A stretch of DNA of 64,000 nt from Microbispora amethystogenes. Lineage in GTDB: Bacteria > Actinomycetota > Actinomycetes > Streptosporangiales > Streptosporangiaceae. Shown piece by piece: positions 16,729 through 27,371 of this stretch. The notes below the pieces were generated by a model. The model was not told the DNA's origin. It saw only the letters and a program-made list of their open reading frames with translations, and ran no database searches. The first letter of the stretch is position 1. Every line of letters begins with the position of its first letter. The DNA lies in NCBI RefSeq assembly GCF_016863015.1, contig NZ_BOOB01000014.1:1-64000 (forward strand), read 5' to 3'. The translations under genes and the position numbers were made by a program.

Positions 16729-17411
16729 CCGAGCGCGTTCTTCCCCTGGTCGTACGCATCGAGCGGGCGGCGCCGCCGCGCCGCACCGACGCGCTGGAGG
16801 CGGCCGCGACCGCCGTGCCGCGACTGCTCGACCATGCGGAGAACAGCGCGGAGAACGGGGCGGAGCACGGGGACGAGTGGAGCGGGGAGATCGCCGAGTG
16901 GCAGGACGGCCGGATCAGGAAGGTGGTCAGGCGGGCCCGCGGGGCCGAGTGGCGGCGGGCGCTCGCCCTGCCCGGGATCACCGTCACCGTGCGCACGGCC
17001 GAGGTGCGGGTGCATCCGCCGGTGCCGTTGGACGACTGGCCGCGTGACCTCGCCCGGCTCCAGGTGTCGGGCACCGATCTGGAGGACGACGCCGTTCCGC
17101 CGGAGCCCGGCCCCGATGACGTGGTGCTCTGGGTCAACCCCCGGCTGACGATGACGGCGGGCAAGGCGATGGCCCAGGCGGGCCACGGCGCGCAGTTCGC
17201 CTGGTGGGGCGCGGGCGAGGCGGACAGGGCGGCCTGGCGTGGGCGCGGCTTCGCCGTACGCGTCCGGACGGCGGGTGCCGGCCGGTGGGACGCGCTGGCC
17301 GGGAGCGGCCTGCCGGTGGTCCGGGACGCCGGGTTCACAGAGATCGAACCCGGCTCGGCGACGGTCGTCGCGGACGCCCCCTGGCTGCGGGCGGGCGTTC
17401 CCGATCTGTGA
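16725..17411 (+). CDS. Peptidyl-tRNA hydrolase (PTH2-type) domain protein
   Basis: This 228-residue protein ends in a PTH2-like domain with the family motif LTMTAGKAMAQAGHGAQFAW and the later strand AVRVRTAG. PTH2 enzymes release peptides from peptidyl-tRNA. The protein is about 100 residues longer than the archaeal/eukaryotic core because of an N-terminal extension of unknown role, an arrangement seen in actinomycetes. The GTG start overlaps the MFS stop. Whether it is an active hydrolase is not certain. Confidence 0.75.
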   Translation: MTERVLPLVVRIERAAPPRRTDALEAAATAVPRLLDHAENSAENGAEHGDEWSGEIAEWQDGRIRKVVRRARGAEWRRALALPGITVTVRTAEVRVHPPVPLDDWPRDLARLQVSGTDLEDDAVPPEPGPDDVVLWVNPRLTMTAGKAMAQAGHGAQFAWWGAGEADRAAWRGRGFAVRVRTAGAGRWDALAGSGLPVVRDAGFTEIEPGSATVVADAPWLRAGVPDL

Positions 17412-17457
17412 TGGGGAAGGCACCCGAAAAACCGGGATATGCCGTACGCTCCCGATC

Positions 17458-18522
17458 GTGTCACCTGGGGACTATGGGACGAAGGCCGTGCCCTCCTACA
17501 TAGCGGCCGAGGCCGAGACCACGCCACTGCCGAAGATCACGGTCCCGCCGCCGGCACCGGCGACGAATTCCGGCAAGGGCCTCGGGGACCTGCCGATGCG
17601 GGTGGTCTACCGGGCGGTCGCCGTGGCCGCGGGGGTCGGCATCCTGGGCGCGGGCGCCGCCTTCGTGGTGCTCGGCCGGGGCACTCCCGCGCCGGCCGAG
17701 GTACAGAGCCCGGCCGCCCAGGGAGCGACGCAGCAGGTGGTCCTGCCGAGCGGGGTGTCCAGCCCGGCCGCGGTGGCAGGCGGCGCGGGGAACGGCGGGG
17801 GGATCGGCACGGCGACCGAGGCTGTGGCGACGCCCGGCCTGAGCCCGCTGTCCAGTGCCAGCCCGCTCGACGCCAGTCCGCTCACTGCCAGTCCGATCGG
17901 TGCCAGCCCGCAGGCCAGTGTGAGTCCGCCCGGCGCGAGCCCCGAGCCCTCGCCCGACACCGCGATGGCGGCGGCCCTGCACGATCCCCGGGTGCCCACG
18001 CTGCCCGCGAACGAGCGCAAGCTGCGCCGGCTGCACGGGCATCCGGCCCACATCCGCGGCCTGGTCAAGGACCGGCGTTCCGGTGTCGCCCTGCCGCGCT
18101 TCACCAAGTCGTGGACGCTCGCCAAGGCGAGCCCGTTCGCCTCCCGGCAGGTGCTGCCGAAGGTCAAGGGCATGTCGTACCGCGGCCTGCTGGTCTCCTG
18201 CCCGGTGCCGATCCCGCAGCAGGAGACGCTGCGCGACACCGCCTTCCTGGCCGCGCGGTGGACGCTCAACCACCATCCGTCCGGCGCGACGATCACCTGG
18301 ACCGCCTCCCAGCCGATGAAGGCGGGCAAGCGGAAGGGCTGGCTGCTGGGCTACACCGTGCACTACACGGTGAAGGGCAAGAAGCGGACCTCCGCGGCGG
18401 CGCTGGCCCTCGTGGACGTCAAGGACAAGAAGCCCGCCGTCGTGTTCGTCACGATCCCTGACAGCCAGAAGAAGCGCTGGCGCGACATCAACGCCGTGAT
18501 GTCCTCCGTCAAGGCGCTCTGA
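17458..18522 (+). CDS. Membrane-anchored protein with SP-rich linker and extracellular domain (paralogue of 45078-46493)
   Basis: This 354-residue protein starts with a short cytoplasmic segment and has one transmembrane helix at about residues 50-73. A low-complexity Ala-Ser-Pro linker follows (repeats such as ASPLDASPLTASPIGASP), then a basic extracellular domain of about 190 residues. That domain aligns with the C-terminal domain of the protein at 45078: IRGLVKDRRSGVALPRF against VKGVLTDTAGRITLPRL, and similar C-terminal strands and endings (INAVMSSVKAL against VNTVVRSIKPI). No known family is recognised. The start at GTG 17458 is the most upstream plausible one; GTG 17488 is possible. Confidence 0.75.
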   Translation: MSPGDYGTKAVPSYIAAEAETTPLPKITVPPPAPATNSGKGLGDLPMRVVYRAVAVAAGVGILGAGAAFVVLGRGTPAPAEVQSPAAQGATQQVVLPSGVSSPAAVAGGAGNGGGIGTATEAVATPGLSPLSSASPLDASPLTASPIGASPQASVSPPGASPEPSPDTAMAAALHDPRVPTLPANERKLRRLHGHPAHIRGLVKDRRSGVALPRFTKSWTLAKASPFASRQVLPKVKGMSYRGLLVSCPVPIPQQETLRDTAFLAARWTLNHHPSGATITWTASQPMKAGKRKGWLLGYTVHYTVKGKKRTSAAALALVDVKDKKPAVVFVTIPDSQKKRWRDINAVMSSVKAL

Positions 18523-18523
18523 C

Positions 18524-19423
18524 TCAGCGGGAGCGCGGGCGCCGCCACAGGCGGCCGGTCAGGAGCACGGCCACCGCCAGCCCGGCCGTGGTGAGGGCGC
18601 CGCCCTCGCCGACCATCCAGGCCGACCTGTCATGCGTCGAGGTCATCGCCTCGGCCACGAAGTACAGCGACGCGTTCACCGTGGCATGGCACACCAGGAC
18701 GGGCCAGATGCTCCGGGTGCGAAGCCGCAGCCACACGAGCGGGAAGGCCAGCGTGACCGTCTGGAGTGTGAACATCAGCATCGCGTACGGCACCGCCACG
18801 CCCTCTTCCACCGCCCCCGGCACGAAGAGCATCAGCGGGTAGTGGAACGCGGCCCAGGCCAGGCCGAGGATCACCGCCGTCGTGGCCGGGCTCCTGCGCG
18901 CGGCGAGCCTCATGACCAGCAGGGAGCTCCAGCCGAGCTGCTCGCCGAGCGCCAGGACGACGAACGGCACCACACCGGGAACGAGGCCGAGCAGCACGCC
19001 GAGTGCCGGATGCAGCCCGGTGGACCCGGCGGGGTTGCCCGGGTCGAAGCGGGCGGCGCCGGTCAGCCAGGCCGTGCCGTACGCGATGCCGATGCCGAGG
19101 ACGGGAACGGCCCAGGCGGCGGCGAGCGTGCGCCAGGGCACCCGGTGGAAACCCCAGTCCACGGCGCGGACGCCTCCGGCGGCCAGGCACGCGACGAGCG
19201 CGGCGAGCGCGGGCATGAACGCCTGGCTGTACATGGCGATCTGGGTCCCGATGGGAGCGTCGCCGATTCGGTCGAGGTCGGCGCCCTGCGAGACGGCGAG
19301 GGCGACGACGGGCAGCACGAGGGCGGCCAGGGCGACGCCGTAGACCCCGAGCCGCGGCTCGCGGGCGGTGGGAGCGGCGGTCCCGGTGTCGGTGGCGGTG
19401 GCGGTTGACGTGTTCGTTCGCAT
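18524..19423 (-). CDS. CPBP-family intramembrane protease-like protein
   Basis: This 299-residue protein with about eight hydrophobic segments belongs to the CAAX/CPBP (Abi) family of membrane metalloproteases. The three catalytic regions are visible: LALGEQLGWSSLL (motif 1), FHYPLML (motif 2) and CHATVNASLYF (motif 3). Motif 1 normally has two adjacent glutamates (EExxxR/W); here the second is glutamine, so activity may be altered. A much longer open frame upstream is only antisense to the sensor kinase gene. The start ATG is at 19423, and the gene is convergent with the anchored-protein gene. Confidence 0.85.
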   Translation of the reverse strand: MRTNTSTATATDTGTAAPTAREPRLGVYGVALAALVLPVVALAVSQGADLDRIGDAPIGTQIAMYSQAFMPALAALVACLAAGGVRAVDWGFHRVPWRTLAAAWAVPVLGIGIAYGTAWLTGAARFDPGNPAGSTGLHPALGVLLGLVPGVVPFVVLALGEQLGWSSLLVMRLAARRSPATTAVILGLAWAAFHYPLMLFVPGAVEEGVAVPYAMLMFTLQTVTLAFPLVWLRLRTRSIWPVLVCHATVNASLYFVAEAMTSTHDRSAWMVGEGGALTTAGLAVAVLLTGRLWRRPRSR

Positions 19424-19549
19424 GGGCCGATTCCAGCGTCCCGGCGGTCCCGCCCGCCTGAGGGTGAGGTCCCGTTCCGTCCCGTGCGACGGACCTGGGC
19501 GGAGTCCCGGATGGGACGGGACCCGGGTCCCATTCCCCTCCGTGCGCGA

Positions 19550-21541
19550 ATGTCCAATGATGTCCTGATGCGAAGCGGTGCGTGGCCCCGAGGTCTCTGG
19601 GCGATCCCTGTCCTGTGCGGGGCGGCCGTCGTCGCCGGCGTCGCGCTGACCGCGGCCGCGCCCGCCCTGGACACCACCTATCTCGTGCTTGACGCGGTCG
19701 CCGGCCTGACCTGCCCGGCGGTGGGCGTGCTGATCCTCTCGCGATGGCGGCGGCACCTCGTCGGCCTGCTGTTCTGTCTCAGCGGCGCCGGGCTGGCCCT
19801 CCAGGCACTTTCCGGGGGATACGCCGCGTACGCACAGTCGCACGGGCTGCCCGGCGCCCTGGCGGCCGCGTGGGTGACGAACTGGGTGTTCTTCACCGGC
19901 TTCGGGCCGCTCCTGCTCCTGCCCATGCTGCTGCCCGACGGACGGCTGCCGTCGCCGCGCTGGCGGCCGGTCCTGGTCGCGGCCGTCGCCGGGATGATGG
20001 TGCTCCAGGTCATGCTCATGCTTCGGGACCGCATCTGGGTCTGGGGGCGGGAGGTGCCCAGCTCGTTCGGTTTCGTGCCCACCAAGCCCATGGCGGAGCT
20101 CACGTTCGGCGTGGTGGCGATCGGGCTGGCCGCGTCGGGGATGGCGGCGCTGGCCGCACGGGTCACCCGATCCGACGACAGGCGACGTCTCCTGCCGGTG
20201 TTCGCGGCCGTCGTCGCGGTGGGGCTCGCGGTGGCCGCCGACACGCTGCTGCCGCCCGATCCGCCCGTGGGCGTGTGGCTGCTGGCCGTGGCGCTGCCGC
20301 TGTTCCCCGCGGCCACGGCGGTCTCGATCTTCCGCTACCGGTTGTTCGACATCGAGGTGCTGATCCGGCGCACCGTCGTGTACGCGCTGGTCACGGTCAC
20401 GCTGCTGGGGGCCTACCTGGTCACCGTGGCCACGATCGGCACGCTCCTGCGGGCCGGGAGCGGGGTGTTCGAGCCGCTGGCCGCCACCGCCGTCGTCGCG
20501 GTGGCGTTCGCACCCGCGCGCGACGCAGCGCAGCGGGCCGTCGGCCGTCTGCTGTTCGGCAACCGGGGCGACCCCGCGGCCGCGTTGTCCCTGCTCGGCC
20601 AGCGCCTCGAGTCGTCGGCCGACCCGACGCGGCTCCTCGAACGGGCGGCGGAGACCGTGGCGCACACCCTGCGGCTGCCCGCGGTCGCCGTGCTCGCCGC
20701 CGACGGCACGCCGGTCTGCGCGGAGGGCGGTGTCCCCGGCGACGGCGTACGTCTGCCGCTCGTGGTGGGTGGACGCGTGGAGGGGGAGTTGCGCGCGGCT
20801 CCCCGATCGCCGGGCGAGGCCCTGTCGGCGGCGGACCTGGCGGTGCTCGACGACCTCGCCCGCCAGCTCGCGGTCGCCCTCGCGGCCGTACGGCTCGCCA
20901 GGGAGGTGCAGACGTCGCGGGAGCGGCTGGTCATCGCCAGGGAGGAGGAACGGCGCAGGCTCCGCCGTGACATCCACGACGGTCTCGGGCCCGGCCTCGC
21001 CGCCATCGGCGTAAGGCTCGACGTGATAGAGGCCACCGCCGCGGGCGTGTCGCCTGCCGTGCGATCGTCGCTGTCGGAGGTCGGGCAGCTCGTCCGGGGG
21101 CTCGTCGGGGACGTGCGGAGGATCGTTCACGACCTGCGCCCGCCGGCGCTCGACGAGCTCGGGCTGGCCGGAGCCTTGGAGGACCTGGCCCTGGAGACGG
21201 AGGAGACCGCGCAGGGCGGCCCCGCGGTCAGGGTCCGGGTGCCGGAGCCGCTTCCCGAGCTGCGGGCCGCCGTCGAGGTGGCGGCGTACCGCATCGCCCA
21301 GGAGGCGCTGGCGAACGCCCTGCGGCACGCGCAGGCCAGGACCGTTGAGATCGTCGCACGGATCGAGCGGGGCGGGCTGGTCCTGCGGGTCCGCGACGAC
21401 GGCCGGGGGCTGCCCGAACCGCTCGTCGAGGGCGTGGGGTCGGGCAGCATGAGAGAGCGCGCCCTGGAACTCGGCGGCGTGCTGCACAGGACGTCCGCCT
21501 TCGGGACGGGCACGACAGTAGAGGCGGTGCTGCCGCTGTGA
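19550..21541 (+). CDS. Sensor histidine kinase (NarX/DesK-type)
   Basis: This protein of about 663 residues has an N-terminal half with roughly nine transmembrane segments, a GAF-like cytoplasmic region, then HisKA_3 and HATPase domains. The phosphorylated histidine lies in DIHDGLGPGL, the N box in AQEALANALRHA and the G box in VRDDGRGLPEP. The start is uncertain: ATG 19550 is used, ATG 19568 is equally possible, and neither has a clear ribosome binding site. It overlaps the response regulator gene and pairs with it. The signal is not known. Confidence 0.88.
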   Translation: MSNDVLMRSGAWPRGLWAIPVLCGAAVVAGVALTAAAPALDTTYLVLDAVAGLTCPAVGVLILSRWRRHLVGLLFCLSGAGLALQALSGGYAAYAQSHGLPGALAAAWVTNWVFFTGFGPLLLLPMLLPDGRLPSPRWRPVLVAAVAGMMVLQVMLMLRDRIWVWGREVPSSFGFVPTKPMAELTFGVVAIGLAASGMAALAARVTRSDDRRRLLPVFAAVVAVGLAVAADTLLPPDPPVGVWLLAVALPLFPAATAVSIFRYRLFDIEVLIRRTVVYALVTVTLLGAYLVTVATIGTLLRAGSGVFEPLAATAVVAVAFAPARDAAQRAVGRLLFGNRGDPAAALSLLGQRLESSADPTRLLERAAETVAHTLRLPAVAVLAADGTPVCAEGGVPGDGVRLPLVVGGRVEGELRAAPRSPGEALSAADLAVLDDLARQLAVALAAVRLAREVQTSRERLVIAREEERRRLRRDIHDGLGPGLAAIGVRLDVIEATAAGVSPAVRSSLSEVGQLVRGLVGDVRRIVHDLRPPALDELGLAGALEDLALETEETAQGGPAVRVRVPEPLPELRAAVEVAAYRIAQEALANALRHAQARTVEIVARIERGGLVLRVRDDGRGLPEPLVEGVGSGSMRERALELGGVLHRTSAFGTGTTVEAVLPL

Positions 21542-22206
21542 TGAACCCCGAGGCCGATTCGGAGACTGCCGAGCCGATACGCGTCCTGCTGGCGGACGAC
21601 CACCCGCTGCTGCGGCACGGCCTGCGGACGCTGCTGGAACAGGTCGGCGGCGCCGAGGTGGTGGGCGAGGCGGGGGACGGCGAGGAGGCCGTCGCCCTCG
21701 CCCTGTCGCTGCGCCCCGACGTGGTCGTGATGGACCTGGTGATGCCGGGCACCTCGGGGATCGAGGCCACCCGCCGGCTGATCGACCGCGAGCCCGCCCT
21801 CGGCGTGCTCGTGCTGACGATGAGCGAGGACGACGCGTCGGTGTTCGCCGCGCTGCGGGCGGGCGCGCGCGGCTACGTCCTGAAGGGCACGGGCGGGGCG
21901 GAGTTCATCGCCGCCGTTCGGTCCGTCGCCCGGGGGGAGGCCGTGTACGGCCCCGCCGTGGCCCGGCGCATCCGCAGGTTCCTGGCGTCCGGCCCGGACG
22001 TCACGCCCTTCCCCGAGCTGACCGCCAGGGAGCGTGGTGTTCTCGACCTGCTCGCGTCCGGCAAGTCGAACGCGGAGATCGCCCGCGCCCTGTTCCTCAG
22101 CCAGAAGACCGTGAAGAACCACCTGACGTCCGTCTTCGCCAAGCTCCAGGTGGCCGACCGGGCGCAGGCCGTGGTGCGCGCCCGCCGCGCGGGCCTCGGT
22201 GACTGA
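21541..22206 (+). CDS. NarL/FixJ-type response regulator
   Basis: This 221-residue partner of the adjacent kinase has a receiver domain with LLADDHPLLRHGL at the start and the phospho-acceptor aspartate in VVVMDLVMPGTSG. The C-terminal LuxR helix-turn-helix is ELTARERGVLDLLASGKSNA followed by SQKTVKNHLTSVFAKL. ATG 21541 overlaps the kinase stop (TGATG); GTG 21538 is an alternative. Target promoters are not evident. Confidence 0.92.
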   Translation: MNPEADSETAEPIRVLLADDHPLLRHGLRTLLEQVGGAEVVGEAGDGEEAVALALSLRPDVVVMDLVMPGTSGIEATRRLIDREPALGVLVLTMSEDDASVFAALRAGARGYVLKGTGGAEFIAAVRSVARGEAVYGPAVARRIRRFLASGPDVTPFPELTARERGVLDLLASGKSNAEIARALFLSQKTVKNHLTSVFAKLQVADRAQAVVRARRAGLGD

Positions 22207-22225
22207 GCGGTGGGGACGGCCGGGC

Positions 22226-24097
22226 TCAGCATTCGGCGAGGACGATCACGGAGTCGCCGGGCGTGAACGTCACCGCCCGGGACCGGTCCGGGTTGAGCAC
22301 GACGCCGTAGTGGGGCGGCTCCCCGGACCTCGCCGCCACGCGGTAGCCGATCGCGGTCTCGCCACGGCGCAGGGCCGACTCCACGATCGTGCGGAAGGCG
22401 ACGGGCCCGCCGGTCGTCACGTAGTCCTCCACGGGCCGGGGATAGACCTCCGAGCCCGCGGCGTCGAAGAGGTAGCCGAAGACCTCGGCGAGGTGCGGAT
22501 TCTCGGCGAGCTGGGCGAGCAGCAGGCCGATGACGGTGTCGCTGATCACGATGTCGTCGGCCTCGGTGACCTCGGCGAGCGCCCGGTTGTTCTCGTCGTG
22601 CATCTCGCTAACGATCGAGTACTTCTCCCCGAGGGTCGCCTGCATGTCGCGCAGTTGCAGCAGCGTCATCAGCGTCCGGTTGTCGGCGTGGCGGGGATCG
22701 TGCCGGTCGTCGGAGAGCACGATGACGTGCTGGTAGACGCCGACGCCGAGGGACTCCAGGGCGTACCTGTCGGTGCCGTCACACTCCTTGACGTTGACCG
22801 TCAGGTTGCGCAGGTCCGCCAGGCCGGCGCCGGCGCCGGGGTGGACGCCGGCGACGTCGAGCACCGATCCGGGGGTCACGTAGCCGTCCAGGTAGCGGAT
22901 GATCCGCGCGGCCCGGCCGTTCCAGCCGAGCATCAGGGTCCGCTCGGGGGCCGGCGCCGGGGCCGTCGCGGGGACGATGTGCCGTTCGTCCGCGGGGGCC
23001 GTTCCGTTCGCCAGGCGGATGAGCGAGTCGTCCTGGGCGAGCACGACGATCTCGTCGGACGTCCCGATCACCGTGTCCGGCGGCGGGTTGAGCGTCACGC
23101 CGCCGGGTGCGCGCAGGCCGAGGACGGTCGCGGTCGCGTACGCGTCGAGGGCCTGGCCGTACGACCTGCCGGCGAGGGCGGGATCGCGCCGGAGGTAGAT
23201 CTCGCCGCCGTCGAAGTTCAGCAGATCCATGCAGACGACGGACACGCCGGACTGCCAGGACGACTGCACGATCAGCCGCGCGGCGATGTCGTCGCTGTCG
23301 ACCAGGTGGACGCCGGGCCCACCGGCCAGCCGGGCGGCGGCCATGTTGCGCGAGGAGGCGATGGCGGCGACCACCGGCGGATGCTCGCCCGCCCGCTTGG
23401 CCAGCGCGAGCAGGGTCTTGACGACGTGCGCGTCCGGGTCTTCCGTCTCGGGGGACAGCACCACGATCGCTCGCGCGGTGCTCAGGCTCATCAGGTCGAG
23501 GTCGGCCGGCTCGGTGGGCCGGCCGGTGCGGCACACCAGGCGCGTCCTGCCCGTGTCGCCCACGTGGGCCCGGATCGCGTCCTCCATGGCGGGCTTGTCC
23601 CTGTCGGCCAGGATCGCGATGACCGAGCCGTGCTGGCTGGCGTGCGCCCTCGTGAGCTCGGAGACGATCGTGTAGAGCTGCTCGGACCAGCCGAGGATGA
23701 CGGTGTGGCCGCTCTCGATGACGCGGGAGCGGCCCTTGCGCAGCTCCTCGATCTTGGCGCGCAGACCGGTGGAGAGCACGCCCACGAGGATGCTGACGAT
23801 GAAGATGCCGCCGAGGGACGCCCCCAGCATGATCGCGAGGAAGGGCGCGGTGCCGGCGTCTCCGGCAATCTTGCCGGGGCTGAGGGCGTGCATGAGCGAC
23901 AGCCACAGCACCCCGGGCCAGCCGTCGTGCCGGAGCGCCTCGTCGGGGGCGAGCCACATCGTCAGCGCGCTGACCACCACGATGAGCGCCAGCGACACCA
24001 GGGCCAGCCAGCCGATGAGGGCGGTCGTGCCCTTGGCCATGGTGTTGTCGAACCAGTAGCGCGCACGCTCTTTGACCGTGGCTTTTGACACCGGCAT
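22226..24097 (-). CDS. CASTOR/POLLUX-like ion channel protein
   Basis: This 623-residue protein has a short N-terminal membrane part: a helix at about residues 25-50, a pore-like loop with LSLMHALSPGKIAG, and a helix at about 90-110. Two cytoplasmic Rossmann-like nucleotide-binding units resembling RCK/TrkA-N domains follow (HTVILGWSEQLYTIVSEL and RTLMLGWNGRAARIIRYL). This is the layout of bacterial homologues of plant CASTOR/POLLUX channels. Ion selectivity in bacteria is not established. It is convergent with the two-component genes and divergent from maf. Confidence 0.82.
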   Translation of the reverse strand: MPVSKATVKERARYWFDNTMAKGTTALIGWLALVSLALIVVVSALTMWLAPDEALRHDGWPGVLWLSLMHALSPGKIAGDAGTAPFLAIMLGASLGGIFIVSILVGVLSTGLRAKIEELRKGRSRVIESGHTVILGWSEQLYTIVSELTRAHASQHGSVIAILADRDKPAMEDAIRAHVGDTGRTRLVCRTGRPTEPADLDLMSLSTARAIVVLSPETEDPDAHVVKTLLALAKRAGEHPPVVAAIASSRNMAAARLAGGPGVHLVDSDDIAARLIVQSSWQSGVSVVCMDLLNFDGGEIYLRRDPALAGRSYGQALDAYATATVLGLRAPGGVTLNPPPDTVIGTSDEIVVLAQDDSLIRLANGTAPADERHIVPATAPAPAPERTLMLGWNGRAARIIRYLDGYVTPGSVLDVAGVHPGAGAGLADLRNLTVNVKECDGTDRYALESLGVGVYQHVIVLSDDRHDPRHADNRTLMTLLQLRDMQATLGEKYSIVSEMHDENNRALAEVTEADDIVISDTVIGLLLAQLAENPHLAEVFGYLFDAAGSEVYPRPVEDYVTTGGPVAFRTIVESALRRGETAIGYRVAARSGEPPHYGVVLNPDRSRAVTFTPGDSVIVLAEC

Positions 24098-24153
24098 CCC
24101 CCGCGTGTGATCGGTAAACGTCAGACATAGTAGAAGCGACTAGGCTTCGTCGT

Positions 24154-24741
24154 GTGACGGAACTGGTGCTCGCCTCGGCCTCGCCCGCCCGCCTCGGTGT
24201 GCTGAGGGCGGCCGGGCTCGACCCCAAGGTGATCGTCAGCGGGGTCGACGAGGACGCGATCACGGCCGCCACGCCCGAGGAGCTCTGCCTGAAGCTGGCC
24301 GTGGCCAAGGCCGTCGCGGTGTCGCGGACGCTCGGCGACGGCATCGTGATCGGCTGCGACTCGGTGCTCGAACTCGACGGCGTCGCGTACGGCAAGCCGG
24401 GGACGCCCGAGGAGGCGGTGCGCCGCTGGCACATGATGCGCGGCAGGACCGGCCGGCTGCTGACCGGGCACTGCGTCAAGGACGTCGCCGGGGGTGGCAC
24501 GCGGTCCGAGGTCGCCGCGACCGTGGTGCGGTTCGGCACCCCGTCGGACGAGGAGATCGGCACGTACGTCGCGAGCGGCGAGCCGCTGCGGGTGGCGGGG
24601 GCGTTCACCCTCGACGGCCTGGGCGGCTGGTTCGTGGAGGGCATCGAGGGCGACCACGGCAACGTGCTCGGCATCTCGCTGCCGCTGGTCCGCCGCCTGC
24701 TCGCCGATCTCGGCGTGCCGGTGACGCGTCTTTGGCGCTAG
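24154..24741 (+). CDS. Maf-like nucleoside triphosphate pyrophosphatase
   Basis: This 195-residue protein begins [14 protein letters not shown], the Maf signature, followed by the acidic VSGVDED segment and [10 protein letters not shown] in the active-site region. Maf proteins hydrolyse non-canonical or house-cleaning NTPs, including dTTP and UTP, and were first linked to septum inhibition. The length is normal. The GTG at 24154 begins 56 bases from the divergent channel gene. It is followed after 10 bases by the EI24 gene. Confidence 0.9.
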   Translation: MTELVLASASPARLGVLRAAGLDPKVIVSGVDEDAITAATPEELCLKLAVAKAVAVSRTLGDGIVIGCDSVLELDGVAYGKPGTPEEAVRRWHMMRGRTGRLLTGHCVKDVAGGGTRSEVAATVVRFGTPSDEEIGTYVASGEPLRVAGAFTLDGLGGWFVEGIEGDHGNVLGISLPLVRRLLADLGVPVTRLWR

Positions 24742-24751
24742 CCTGCCCGCC

Positions 24752-25560
24752 ATGAGTGGCATCGAGCGGCCCGCCGGGCGGCGTGGCGTCGGCGGTTTCG
24801 CCGAGGGGATCGGCTTCTGCTTCCGTGGGCTGGGATGGGTCGCCCGGCATCCCGGCTGGTGGTTGTTCGGGCTGATCCCGGCTCTGATCGCGCTCGCGCT
24901 CTACGTCGTGGCGCTGGTGTGGCTGGGCACGCACGCCACCGACGTCGCGGCCTGGGTGACGCCGTTCGCCGACGACTGGGGCTGGCGGGACACGTTCCGC
25001 GCGCTGGTCGGCTTCATGATCTTCGTGGTGGGGCTCGCGCTCTCCGTGCTGACCTTCACCGCCGTCACCCTCGTGATCGGCGACCCGTTCTACGAGAAGC
25101 TCTCGGAGAAGGTCGAGGAGGACCTGGGCGGGCTTCCCAGCGGCGATCTGCCCTTCTGGTCGTCACTGCTCCGGTCGGTCCGCGACAGCCTCGTCACGCT
25201 GTGGTACGTCGTCCTGTTCACGGTGCCGCTGTTCGTTCTCGGGTTCGTGCCGGTCGTGGGCCAGACGGTAGTGCCCGTGGTCGGCGCGTTCGTCTCCGGG
25301 TTCTTCCTCACGGTCGAGCTGACCGCCCTCGCCATGGAGCGGCGGGGCCTGCGGCGCAAGGAGCGCTTCGCCCTGCTCCGCGCGAACCTGCCGGTCACGC
25401 TCGGGTTCGGCGTGCCGCTCTTCCTCGCGTTCATGGTGCCGCTCGTGAGCGTGGTCGCGATGCCGGGCGCCGTGGCCGGAGCCGCGATGCTCGTGCGCCT
25501 CCGGCTCGCGCCGGCGCCCGCACCGGAAGATCAGGCATCAGGAGGCCGGGCGCCGGAAGG

Positions 25561-25588
<28 letters not shown>
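24752..25588 (+). CDS. EI24 domain membrane protein (CysZ-like)
   Basis: This 278-residue membrane protein has about five hydrophobic segments and the EI24/CysZ fold signature: an amphipathic N-terminus (GGFAEGIGFCFRGLGWV) and the DPFYEKLSEKVE loop. CysZ relatives transport sulfate in enterobacteria. No sulfur genes are nearby, so the substrate here is unassigned. Its last 28 bases overlap the 3' end of the convergent ABC-F gene. Confidence 0.82.
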
Positions 25589-27153
<1,565 letters not shown>

Positions 27154-27371
27154 TTGTTGACGCTCCGGAGAAGCTCAAGGACACACGGGTGGCGTGGAAG
27201 CGGGTGTCCGAGCTAGGAGATCCGGGGCAGAGACATGGCGCCGAGCGTAGGCCGGGTGCCCGGCCCGGTGCCACTGGTTTTCCGGCTGCCGGGTTGTCCA
27301 CAGGGGACGGCTGTCCCCAGAACGCGCTTCGGCCGTCTTGGGGGCGCGGCGGTCCGGCGAGGCTGTCCGCC

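Noticed and set aside
19424-21487. Minus-strand extension of the CPBP protease frame
   Set aside because: The upstream 690 residues are antisense to the sensor kinase and contain no domain. Only the last 299 residues are a real gene.
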